From contig JAUGWO010000106.1 in assembly GCA_049724395.1 (NCBI GenBank), forward strand, positions 1-64,000: DNA of 64,000 nt, given 5' to 3'. Below the pieces are notes generated by a model. It ran no database searches, was not told the DNA's origin, and worked only from the letters and a program-made list of their open reading frames with translations. Both the position numbers and the translations under genes were made by a program. The DNA is from Spongospora subterranea f. sp. subterranea. Lineage: Eukaryota; Endomyxa: Phytomyxea; Phytomyxea; Plasmodiophorida. This document shows, piece by piece, positions 1 to 8,700 of this stretch. Numbering within the stretch: position 1 is the first letter of the stretch; every line of letters begins with the position of its first letter.

Positions 1-34
1 CCAACACTGTGCAGTCACTCACAGATACATTTAA

Positions 35-1645
35 GTGTTCCTACAGTGTACACTTGCTCATGTACATTTGCGGAGAATTGATCAATATCCCGGATTGGTA
101 TCCTTCACGGCTCACGCGTTCAATTGCGCAATGGCTCCGCTCCCTTTTCATCTCAATGGCAGGAAAATGGTTTATCGCAGCAAATACTTAAATTCGTCGT
201 ATTATCGGCAGGTGCCATGCAGGTGCCATGCCCTGGGACGGCTGAGCTCCTGCCATCTGGAGCGATACGAGAATCGACCTCTATTCCTGCAATCCTGACA
301 ATGAAGTTCCAGGTCATGGTCAACGAGTCGATGCCACTCAGGAGGTCTCAACATTCGTCGCCAAAACTTCATATTTCGTTTACCTATCCAGTAGATGCGC
401 TCGCTGATCGATGCAATCGCTATTCGGGATGGTGCACAACCTGCGCGCATGGTTTGGGAAGAAGCATCACGCATCATCACGCGACGATATCTGGACGTAC
501 CGATTACGTGCATGACCCGAAGCGCATGTCTTAACAGGGTTCACTATATACGGACGGGAGGGTCATCGTCTGACCAGTTTCGAACCATTGAGACCCCTGG
601 AGATGGCTTTAACGTCAGATCGGATGAATTTTTTTTTGGGTAACATCACCCCAGTTTTCGAAGGAACGGTCAAACACAATCTTGGGTTGTGGGGACACCC
701 GGCCCTTTTTAACATGCTCAAACGCTCCCATATCGATATCTTTATCGACGCTACGTTTCGGCTGGTCCCTAAACCTTTTAAACAGCTTCTCATAATTATG
801 GTAAAAGATGCGGATAGAGACCTGTATTTACCCGTCTTTTATATTCTTATGACTGGCAAAACAAAGTTTTTATATTTACAGGCTTTGGGTCTGATGAAAT
901 TGCGTGTGGGAAATGCAATTTCTCCAGGGAGTGTCTGCTGCGATTTTGAGGCGGCTTTGATTGGCGCAGTTAAAGGTTCGAACAAGTTGAATGGTTCTTC
1001 ATTTCTATGATTGATTGTGTTTACAGACACATTCCCGGTATTGCCTTCAATTACAGGCTGTCTCTTCCATTGGAACAGGCGAACCGCCGCAGGCTTATAC
1101 AACTCCGGATGCATATTTCTCTGATCAACGTGTTAATGATCCGGGGAAACCTGGACGTGTTAACGCTAATTCCTCACGGTGAAATCATGGAGCAGGGGTT
1201 TGGCGATATTTCCTCTCTCCTCGAACCGATTCCTGCATTCAGTGATGATTCCAGTGAAGGGCAGAAGCTCGATCAGTTCTTTAGCTATTTCAGACGGATG
1301 TGGATTGAAACAATTCATCCAAAACACTGGAACATCAGTCGGCAGATTGCTTCAGGAGAGTGTATCGCTAATAGGACAAATAACCCGATTGAGTCTTACA
1401 ACAACCGCTGTAACAATTTGTTCCCTTCGGCTCATCCCAGCCTCACAGTTTTGATTGACGTTCTTCGTGGAGACGCTGAGTCGTTTGTCCGTTTGATACA
1501 CGAGATCGATCAGGGGATCAGTGTTGCACCGTCTCATGCTCCTTCTTTTGTGCCAACACAAGCGCTTATTCCTCCTGGCTATATTGAATTTATCCGACGA
1601 TTCGAATCAGAAGCAACGCAAACGGTGGAAAGGTTTGTGTTCTGA
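35..1645 (+). pseudogene. MULE-type (Mutator-like) transposase relic
   Basis: The conceptual protein switches between reading frames but keeps the order of a MULE transposase: an upstream block (about 395-600), the DDE core with the first Asp in DATFRLVPKPFKQLL (about 745-790), a second acidic block CDFEAALIGAVK (938-975), then the C-block GCLFHW (about 1057-1074) and a WNISRQ...RTNNPIESYN motif (1330-1400). Such enzymes cut and paste Mutator-like DNA transposons. A short intron (about 976-1034, gttcga...tttacag) can join DFEAALIGAVK to the GCLFHW block. Immediately after CLFHW one base appears to be missing and the frame shifts to the one that reads RRLIQLRMH. A further frame change lies near 595. 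I see no intact start-to-stop ORF and no terminal inverted repeats, so this is probably a dead copy; sequencing indels are the alternative. Confidence 0.75.
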
Positions 1646-1705
1646 TTTGTCTCAGATGCCATTTTTTTAATTTATGATTCACGCAGACCCAACTATGTTC
1701 CTGTC

Positions 1706-2192
1706 ATGGCCCACGTTACATCCGTAATGAATGCAGAGTTGTCTACACCTGTTGTGGCAACTGTTGCGTCACGGTCTCATCTCCTCCATCATGCTGACGA
1801 CGCGACGAATGCAGAGATACCATCTCATCTCGTTGGGCTTGATGACGCGGCAGAATCAGATAGTTGCAACACCTCTGGCGCATATTCTGTTCCCGGTACT
1901 CATAATTCGCATACAGCGCAGACCATTTCAGGTATTGCAGTTAGAAAAAATGAACAACTCGTTTGAGTCTTTTATAGAACAAGCACTATCTTGCAATGAT
2001 AGTGATCAGGAACTTGCAGCCCTCAGGGACATCCTGGATTCTCCAAGACATGAGGCAGAACTTGCTGGAGAACCGGAGGACGTCGCATCAGAAGCGCAGC
2101 TGACATCGATGCAGGCTTCAGACACAGTATGCGCTCCTGCGAATCTTGAATGGTTGCAACACTTTCGTTGTTATGGCTGCTTGTTTTACTGA
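1706..2192 (+). pseudogene. ORFs downstream of the MULE, possibly its 3' part
   Basis: Two overlapping open frames (1706-1966 and 1731-2192) follow the transposase relic by about 60 bp on the same strand. The second ends in an acidic, Glu/Ala-rich stretch (MNNSFESFIEQALSC onward). No domain is recognised. Their spacing and strand suggest that they belong to the same transposon, or to a 3' exon of it, but nothing in the sequence proves this. The 270 bp after 2192 hold nothing I can name. Confidence 0.25.
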
Positions 2193-2466
2193 TTTTCTTG
2201 CAGTGATCGCATTAAGCTTGGACCTGGGGCTAAGATATTTTTTTGGTACCCTGGCAGGGTGCCAGGTCCCGGAAACGGCGTTTATGCGACAGTTTTAACA
2301 GTAATGTCATGTAGTTTTGATCTGTACTAGTTGTAACTTATGAGCAGGTGTTTCCCAAAGAGCGTTACCTGGAGACAGGAATACCTTTTGAACTGGATTG
2401 GTTCCATAGTTTATCTATGGATACCTGTGTATGAACAAATCTATTTCCAATGTCCAAAGCTGATTA

Positions 2467-2880
2467 CTTTCCCAGATACAAGTTTTGTCCCCAATAGAGG
2501 TTAGGATGACACCGATTGAAACCTTCGATCTTCAGTCAGGTACTACGGGAGGAAGAACGATAGCGCAGGAGTACAGCCTGGAAATTCAACGTGAAATTTC
2601 TGAAATCACGAGATTGCATCCTGGATACCAAGATTGTTTCCAAGAATTTTGAATAAAAATTTCCATGATCGTTTTAATATTTGCGAAAAAAATATTGTAC
2701 ACACGACGATACTATTGGATAAAAGGGGTGATTTTGGCTCTTGATTTCAGCAAGATTCCGCTGAATTTTCAGACTATATTCGTCAGCAATCGTGCTTCCT
2801 TTAATTGTACCTGACTGAAGATCGTTAGGTGTCGTCGAAACCTTCACTGGGAAAACAACTTGTATCTGGGAAAATTCCTG
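2467..2880. repeat. Degenerate inverted repeat, about 170-bp arms
   Basis: The left arm (about 2467-2640) read on + and the right arm (about 2700-2880) read on - are related. Both start with tttcccagatacaagttt and both encode a similar peptide: LQSGTTGGRTIAQEYSLEIQ on + and LQSGTIKGSTIADEYSLKIQ on -. The arms are separated by about 60 bp. This could be a foldback element or two convergent copies of a short transposon segment. Because similarity is kept at peptide level while the DNA has drifted, the ancestral segment was probably coding. Confidence 0.6.
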
Positions 2881-3382
2881 GTCAAACGGGGACTTCCTAT
2901 TATTATGATAACAAAGCACTACATACAGTATACGGACTCTTAACATTACTGTAGATAAATATACACTTAACTGTATTTACAAGTGACTGCGCAGAGTGTT
3001 GGATCAATTTTGGATCATTGGATCAATTTGGATCCAAATTGAATCCGCCCCGGCGGACAGAATCCTTTCCATCCTCCAGTCTCGTCACATAGGGTACTGG
3101 CGGACAGAATCCAGTTTTCCCGAATATACTCTCGGTGTATTAGATCCGATATCTGGTCCGTAAAGTCCGTCAGGAACTCCGTTGCCAGCTATATCCAATA
3201 CAATAGGGTAGCCTGTCGTAGGCTATAACATAGGGTCAATACGTTGACACATATGTTACAGTTACCAACTGAAACAAAAGGTACTATAATGGCTGAAGGC
3301 CATCATTCTCGGGTCCTTATATACCTAACACTTTCGGATCACGACAAGTAAGTTAGGTTTTAGGTAAAATAACAGATGAACT
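2881..3382. other. Gene-free stretch with a perfect 18-bp palindrome
   Basis: No ORF or RNA gene is convincing here. CAATTTGGATCCAAATTG at 3024-3041 is a perfect palindrome embedded in a run of ggatcaatttt-type repeats, and ggcggacagaatcc occurs twice (near 3052 and 3098). This looks like repeat debris. Confidence 0.5.
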
Positions 3383-3600
3383 GATGAATCTGATGATTGA
3401 CGAACTGATGAATCTGATGATTGATGAACTGATGAATCTGACGATTGATGAACTGATGAGCTCAATGAATCTGATGATTGATGACATGAGGACTGTTTTC
3501 CCATTGATGATCGATGACACAGATGACATGATGATCGATGAATCGATGAAATTGACCCTAGATGATCATATCTGATTTGATGAACGTTGATGAAAGATGA
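3383..3600. repeat. 24-bp minisatellite, degenerate
   Basis: Units of the type gatgaatctgatgattgatg aact start at 3383, 3407 and 3431 with one or two mismatches each, and decayed units continue to about 3600. The period is a multiple of three, so frames stay open on both strands (Met-Asn-Leu-Met-Ile-Asp-Glu-Leu on +, Ser/Asp/His/Gln-rich on -). The open frames are explained by the repeat and are not evidence of a gene. Confidence 0.8.
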
Positions 3601-3663
3601 TTGGGTGAACATACAGATGAACAATATGGTCCCAGAACCATCTCTTCATTATACCCGTGATTT

Positions 3664-3740
3664 TGAGGAGGGGAGTGTATCAATTGAGCCACTCATTGAT
3701 GATATTAAGAACATATTTAATTAGCTAATATTCCAAGATC
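3664..3740 (+). repeat. Possible polypurine tract and LTR start of a copia-type element
   Basis: The purine run gaggaggggag is followed directly by TGTATCAATTGAG, which resembles the polypurine tract / 3' LTR junction of Ty1/copia elements on the + strand. No matching second LTR was found in the window, so this is tentative. Confidence 0.25.
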
Positions 3741-3798
3741 CAAGAACTAAGGAGCTGCGCTATCATACCACGCTATCAAAGCGCAAGCAACGAATGTC

Positions 3799-5111
3799 AA
3801 GGTTTTTTGAAGAGAAAGGGAATCTTGTGGCAACGTACCGCACCAAATCCTCAACAAAATGACAAGGCAGAGAGGATGAACAGAACGATCGTTGAGATGC
3901 CGCGATGCCTGTTGTTTGACTCTGGACTACCGACTTCGTATTGGGGAATACGCGGTCCGGTTGGCGGCCTACATCAGAAATAGGACAATAACAAACGTCA
4001 ATGTGAACGAGAAGTCACCGTATGAACTCATTCACAAGAGGCTACCAAGTCTTGCAAGTTTGCCACTGTTCGGATCTCTGTGGAAGGTTCATGTTCCAGA
4101 TTCACATCGAAGCAAGTTCGACAGCAAGTCAAGAGAATGCAAATTCCTTGGATTTTCGGATGGTACTAAGGCGTATGTGTTTGAAGATTTGAAGACGTCG
4201 AGAAGGTTTATATCAAGGAACGTCAAATTGAGGGAGACTCGCACAACACCAGATGAGACGCTAGCGGATGACGAGGAATTCCTGCCCGCAAGTGCAGTCA
4301 AAGGTCAACTATTCGAGAACACGAATTCGAGCGTGAAGGTGCAAGACAGCAGCGGCGAAGCCGTCCTCATCGAGAAGAAGAAGCCGGAGCTAAGCACAAG
4401 CAAACGAATTAAGTGGAAGCCGGCTCTGTACATGGGACCGGCTGTGCCTTGACGAATGAAAAGGAGCCAGCAACAACAACTATGGCGTTGAAAGATCAAA
4501 GACGGAAGAGAGCGATAGAAATGGAGTACGATTCAAGCAAGAATAAGACTTGGGACCGCGACCAAAGGGAAGAAATGTGGTCAGCGGCAAATGGGTGTTT
4601 AAGGCGAAAACCGATGCTGCAGGAAACGTGATCAGATGCAAGGCACGCTACGTGGCCCGAGGATTTAGCCAACAGCCAGGAACCGACTTTGGCGAGACCA
4701 CTTCACTGCTTGTGAGTCTAACCACCCTTAGATTACTCATGGGGGTTTTCAGCAAGGCTGGATCTGGAGGTAAAACAGATGGATGTCGACACTGTTTTTC
4801 TTTACGGAGAATTGAAAGAAGAGATCTACCTGGAGCAACCGGAAGGGTTCGCTGTGCAGAACGAGAATGGCGAGATGGTATGCAAGTTGAAGCAGGCCAT
4901 ATATGGCCTGAAGCAGGCGGGTCGCGTTTGGTGGGACCAGATAAACGAGTACTTGAAAAGCGACGGCTTCATCGCAACGAAAGCGGATCATTCCTGTATT
5001 GCCGACGCTCTGAAGACAATGTCACATTCATCGCCATATATGTCGACGACTTGGTGGTGGCATCATCAAGCACAACCATCATCAAGAAAACAGAGAATTT
5101 CCTTAGAAGAA
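3799..5111 (+). mobile_element. Ty1/copia relic: integrase C-terminal half and reverse transcriptase
   Basis: The order integrase then reverse transcriptase is the copia order. From about 3800 the frame reads APNPQQNDKAERMNRTI, the end of the integrase core; a frameshift near 3945 leads into SPYELIHKRLPSLASLPLFG and the GKSRECKFLGF-like region (3960-4230). After an acidic linker the RVT_2 domain follows in pieces: GKWVFKAKTDAAGNVIRCKARYVARGF (4580-4670), MDVDTVFLYGELKEEIYLEQP (4779-4845), AIYGLKQAGRVWW (4898-4936) and YVDDLVVASSS (5038-5070), the last containing the catalytic YVDD. At least three frame changes make it non-functional. It is interrupted at 5112-5116 by the gypsy element, and its sequence resumes at 8631. 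Confidence 0.85.
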
Positions 5112-5116
5112 GATAT

Positions 5117-5266
5117 TGTGCCGGTTCCGCAGCCTGAATTGTGTTGGCGTCTCAGGAATTACGAGCCTGGACTCGGGTCGCCAACACACCCACGATTGTG
5201 GACAAACAAGGTCTGTATTAGAACTAAAAGAAAACTCCGGACAAAAGACGGGTCTGATCCGTCTCA
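5117..5266 (-). repeat. LTR (3' LTR of the gypsy element)
   Basis: This 150-bp copy matches 8476-8625 with only a few mismatches. It has TG...CA ends. An internal inverted repeat tgtgttggcg / cgccaacaca lies near one end (about 5140-5187). On the element's strand it follows a polypurine tract. Confidence 0.9.
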
Positions 5267-5280
5267 TTCCCCTCCTTTCA
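5267..5280 (-). promoter_or_regulatory. Polypurine tract of the gypsy element
   Basis: On the minus strand the run gaaaggaggggaa abuts the LTR start TGAGACGG. This is the expected plus-strand priming site for LTR retrotransposons. The same tract is duplicated in the internal inverted patch at about 6697-6710. Confidence 0.7.
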
Positions 5281-5431
5281 TCCGAAGAAACTCCAAAATG
5301 TCTTGAAATTTTCGGTTGTCTTTCTGGAGAGGAGTTTTAACATGAGTCGGACATTCAACCAACAAATGCTCGAGTGGTTCCCAGGTATCAAATTCCTGGG
5401 TGAAACCAAACCACCTAATCAATAAAACCCA

Positions 5432-6814
5432 TTATCCGTCTTTCTCCTTACGAACATCCATGATCTCTTGAACTTCGAAGCCTGTGTTATCATGAGCTAT
5501 TTGAGTTAATAGGTCGGTAGTTACGTTCAAAGACGAATCTGCATAAAACTTGAGGCGTTGACAATGCACTTCAGAGACTTGTCTGGTAACTAGATCTTCC
5601 ACTTGAAAAACAAAATCGGACACTGCTCCTTTGATACGTGCAGGTCCATGCCATTTGAAGTTTAGCTTGCCACCCAGCTGACGTTGTGGCATAGCGTAAA
5701 GTACAAAATCGCCTACAGCAAAATTGGCCTTTGGGGCGCGCTGAAGTCGGTTATGTCGCCGTCGTGTTTCTTCTCGAACACGGGAGACCTCACGATGCAT
5801 ATCGGCAAAACTATTTCTTAGCTTAACAACATGAGCATCTAAATCCTTTGTTGGTAGCACGACGTGTATAACTTTCGACCTGTTGGGGGACCAGATCGCA
5901 TCTAACGGAGACGATGGCTCTCTGCCCGAAAACAAGGTTATTGGAGCAAAACCAAATGAGGGTGAGATCGAGTTATTCAGGGAAAAACGAACTAGCGGGA
6001 GGAGTGTAGGCCACTCATTGCGATGTAGTCGCATTTCCGAACATAAGCTCCTCAACACTGACAAAACGTGAGAGTTTGCCGTCTCAACGCCACCATGAGA
6101 CCACGGCGTGTACGCTAAATGAAAATGATGGTTAGCATGCAATGCCAAACATAGTTCTTCGATCACACAATTCAAGAAATGAGAGCCTCGATCGGAAACC
6201 CAAATTTCGACAATTCCGAACCTGGTAAACCAGTCCAACAGAGAGGAAGCTGTGTGCGCTGCAGTGGGCTCAATTGCGGGAAAAAGATCGATGTAACCGG
6301 AGAATCGATCCCTTACTACGAGAATCTGTTTGAACATCAAACAGGACGGTCCGATGAACAAATAGTCGAAATCAATAATGCTGTTCGGACGGGTTGCTTC
6401 TGCAGATGCGCCGAATGCTCGTGGAATACGCTCCCCTTGTTTTCCGGGAAGACAGTGCAGACATTTATCCACAAACTCAAACGTATCCTTTCGAATGGTT
6501 CTCCAAAAAAACCGGTTAACTAGTGCTTGATAAGTTGAACGCCGTCCACGATGTCCTGACGAGCCACAATGAGCTATGATCATTAAACGAAGTTGCAATT
6601 GAGCGTCATCCAGAGGGATGTACACGATGTCTGTCTCAGAAACATATATGCCAGAAAGACAACCGAAAATTTCAAGACATTTGGAGTTTCTCCGGATGAA
6701 AGGAGGGGAATGAGACGGATCAGACCCGTCTGTTGTCCGGAGTCTTCTTTTAGTTCTAATACAGACCTTGTTTGTCCACAATCGTGGGTGTGTTGGCGAC
6801 CCGAGTCCAGGCAC
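5432..6814 (-). CDS. Gypsy integrase polyprotein fragment
   Basis: The 460-codon ORF is the integrase part of a Ty3/gypsy Pol. Its first ~55 codons derive from the inverted LTR patch and are not native. After that come a zinc-binding HHCC region (HCGSSGHRG ... CLHC, roughly residues 80-125), the catalytic core with Asp in FDYLFIG and VSDRGSHF and Glu in the HGGVETANSHVL region, and a basic C-terminal domain with KWHGPARI. This enzyme inserts element cDNA into host DNA. The frame is open throughout, so degeneration is recent, but without RT the element cannot copy itself. The ATG at the annotated start lies in the patch and may not be used. Confidence 0.85.
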   Translation of the reverse strand: MPGLGSPTHPRLWTNKVCIRTKRRLRTTDGSDPSHSPPFIRRNSKCLEIFGCLSGIYVSETDIVYIPLDDAQLQLRLMIIAHCGSSGHRGRRSTYQALVNRFFWRTIRKDTFEFVDKCLHCLPGKQGERIPRAFGASAEATRPNSIIDFDYLFIGPSCLMFKQILVVRDRFSGYIDLFPAIEPTAAHTASSLLDWFTRFGIVEIWVSDRGSHFLNCVIEELCLALHANHHFHLAYTPWSHGGVETANSHVLSVLRSLCSEMRLHRNEWPTLLPLVRFSLNNSISPSFGFAPITLFSGREPSSPLDAIWSPNRSKVIHVVLPTKDLDAHVVKLRNSFADMHREVSRVREETRRRHNRLQRAPKANFAVGDFVLYAMPQRQLGGKLNFKWHGPARIKGAVSDFVFQVEDLVTRQVSEVHCQRLKFYADSSLNVTTDLLTQIAHDNTGFEVQEIMDVRKEKDG

Positions 6815-6816
6815 GT
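6651..6816 (+). repeat. Internal inverted copy of the element's 3' UTR/PPT/LTR segment
   Basis: About 165 bp here are the reverse complement of 5158-5327, including the polypurine tract and the first ~100 bp of the LTR. The patch sits exactly where reverse transcriptase and RNase H should be, joining protease to integrase. A short match (gcctgg context) is shared at one breakpoint. Both flanking ORFs run a short way into it. Confidence 0.85.
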
Positions 6817-8411
6817 TGGCCTAAATCACACAACTGTTTTTCCACATCTATGCCAAGGCATAATAGCAGCGGTCGACCTAATAGCACATCGGGAATATCA
6901 GCGTCGAGCACGTGCACCCAATGTCGTCTGACGGTGACGCTTCCAGTAACTGTGACAATTGTTATGTCCACCAATACAAGAAAATGCGAATCAATTGGAA
7001 AACCGTCGCCTAATGAAAATGTTCGCGAGCCTGATCGAATTTCTGGATTTGCAGTTTGGAGAACCTGCCACGTGTTGTTCCCTATGACAGTAAAATCAGC
7101 ACCGTCATCGATTGCGGTTGGAAAGGTGAACTTGGTATCTCCGACAGATAATTCAACTGATCTTATTAGCTTCGGCACTGGAGTGGAATGCAAAACAATG
7201 GGAGTCTCGTTTGGGGATTCGGGAACGCAATGAACCTTTGGAGGTCGCCATTCAGTGGGAATTTCAAGGTTAGTCTGGTGGGCAGCATTAATCCTATTGA
7301 TACGACCTGAATTATCATCGATTGCATTTACATGCTCATAAAGGTAATCCTCCTCATTTTCGAACCTGACACGATTAACCTTAGACCCCGATGTCTGCTC
7401 GTGAGGCTTGTTGATTGCACTTTTCGAAAATGGCCGGCCAGAACGCGTCTGCGAAGGCTCAACAATAGTTTTGGGTGATGCAAGCTCACGATCTCTTCGC
7501 TGCTGATGAATGAAAGTCGGCCTCTGAGAATTAAAATTCACATCGGGTTTCTTATCGTTATCCTTGAGGCTGGCTTCGCGTAAGAGCTTTTGAGCTTGTT
7601 CTGAAACCAACTTACGACATCTTCTTACATTGTGAGGATCTCCGCAATGTAAACACGACGCAGCAACAGTGTTATATTTCTGCTCCTGTGTAGCACCCCC
7701 ATGTGAATAAGTCGGAAATGAGTCTCGTTTACAGACATCCTGGCGGAAATTGTTGTTCCCTTGCAGATGATTCTGGCGATCTGGTTGTGGCAAACCATTG
7801 AATCTGATAAACATCTCGATTGAAGATTTCAAGATTTGGTAGAATTTGGTCACATCACTTCTTGCTGAAATCGCAGTTGTTAAGAGCTGACGCTCGAGAT
7901 CTTGCCGCAGAATGGAAGGATATAAAATTCTTACCATTGCCTTGATCTGTAACTCGATAAGAGATGACTCTTGTTGGAATAGTTTCGTCATCCCAGATTC
8001 ACTGATGATTCTGCGAGACTGCATAATCAAGTCCGATGCACATCGTCCATGATCAGTGTGTGGATTGAACCGAAGGGTGTTGAACATGGTTCGAACGTCG
8101 ACATTAGCAACGGAATCTTGCTTGACACGATCATCCATGAACTTGTACAAGTCTTCGTCGTCGATTGTCAGAATATCCGACTCTGGGCGATTTAACTCAA
8201 GTACCACTATGAAATATAAAACATCATGGTCGATAACATGTCGTAACTTCTGAGCAATGACAGCTCTGGACGTTAACGGATCTCTTATAGAGTTTAGCTT
8301 CTCAATGGCGTCCTTGTAAGTGTCCCATTGATGTAAAAAATGGTTAAAACTTGGTAAGTCAACGTCCTTGAGGGACGGGGCAGATATGATGTTGAACTCG
8401 ACGGGATTCAT
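6756..8411 (-). CDS. Gypsy gag plus retropepsin-type protease
   Basis: This is a 551-codon frame. The N-terminal ~250 residues are a gag capsid-like helical region. A CCHC zinc knuckle, CLHCGDPHNVRRC (Cys-x2-Cys-x4-His-x4-Cys), sits near residue 265 and would bind element RNA. The aspartic protease is marked by AIDDGADFTVIG (catalytic Asp in the DxG triad) and closes with VLLGRPLLL. It ends about 20 codons into the inverted LTR patch. The ATG start lies 64 bp from the 5' LTR. No primer-binding site could be assigned with confidence in that gap. Confidence 0.85.
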   Translation of the reverse strand: MNPVEFNIISAPSLKDVDLPSFNHFLHQWDTYKDAIEKLNSIRDPLTSRAVIAQKLRHVIDHDVLYFIVVLELNRPESDILTIDDEDLYKFMDDRVKQDSVANVDVRTMFNTLRFNPHTDHGRCASDLIMQSRRIISESGMTKLFQQESSLIELQIKAMVRILYPSILRQDLERQLLTTAISARSDVTKFYQILKSSIEMFIRFNGLPQPDRQNHLQGNNNFRQDVCKRDSFPTYSHGGATQEQKYNTVAASCLHCGDPHNVRRCRKLVSEQAQKLLREASLKDNDKKPDVNFNSQRPTFIHQQRRDRELASPKTIVEPSQTRSGRPFSKSAINKPHEQTSGSKVNRVRFENEEDYLYEHVNAIDDNSGRINRINAAHQTNLEIPTEWRPPKVHCVPESPNETPIVLHSTPVPKLIRSVELSVGDTKFTFPTAIDDGADFTVIGNNTWQVLQTANPEIRSGSRTFSLGDGFPIDSHFLVLVDITIVTVTGSVTVRRHWVHVLDADIPDVLLGRPLLLCLGIDVEKQLCDLGQRAWTRVANTPTIVDKQGLY

Positions 8412-8475
8412 GGTACCGTCGGTTGGCTAATTTTCTTTTTTGACAGAATACCACGGAAGGTTGGTAATAGCGCTA

Positions 8476-8625
8476 TGTGCCGATTCCGCAGCCTGAACTG
8501 TGTTGGCGTCTCAGGAATTACGAGCCTGGACTCGGGTCGCCAACACACCCACGATTGTGGACAAACAAGGTCTGTATTAGAACTAAAAGAAAACTCCTGA
8601 CAAAAGACGGGTCTGATCCGTCTCA
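8476..8625 (-). repeat. LTR (5' LTR of the gypsy element)
   Basis: This is the partner of 5117-5266 with the same TG...CA ends. It is followed at 8626-8630 by gatat, the second copy of the target duplication. Confidence 0.9.
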
Positions 8626-8630
8626 GATAT

Positions 8631-8700
8631 TCAATGCAATCATCTGCTGAATAAACTCACTTCCCAAATTGACTAACTCTTTAGTCTCGCTTAGTTCAGA
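8631..8700 (+). mobile_element. Copia relic, sequence resuming after the nested insertion
   Basis: If the gypsy element and one gatat are removed, the copia frame continues ENFLRRRYSMQSSAE before a stop. This is the expected region after the YVDD block of copia RT. Beyond about 8700 the copia similarity is lost. Confidence 0.6.

Larger units (their letters stand above)
5117..8625 (-). mobile_element. Complete but rearranged Ty3/gypsy-like LTR retrotransposon nested in the copia relic
   Basis: Two near-identical 150-bp LTRs (5117-5266 and 8476-8625) begin TGTGCCG and end GTCTCA on the + strand. They are flanked by the direct repeat gatat at 5112-5116 and 8626-8630, the 5-bp target duplication expected for this class. 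Coding is on the minus strand: gag plus aspartic protease (8411 to 6756), then integrase (6814 to 5432). Protease before integrase with copia sequence resuming after the duplication supports one insertion event. Reverse transcriptase and RNase H are absent; in their place lies an inverted copy of the element's own 3' end. The element is therefore non-autonomous. Total length is about 3.5 kb against the usual 5-6 kb for the class. Confidence 0.9.

Noticed and set aside
3325-3624. Ser/Asp/His/Gln-rich minus ORF and Met/Ile/Asp-rich plus ORF
   Set aside because: Both are produced by the 24-bp minisatellite, whose length is a multiple of three.
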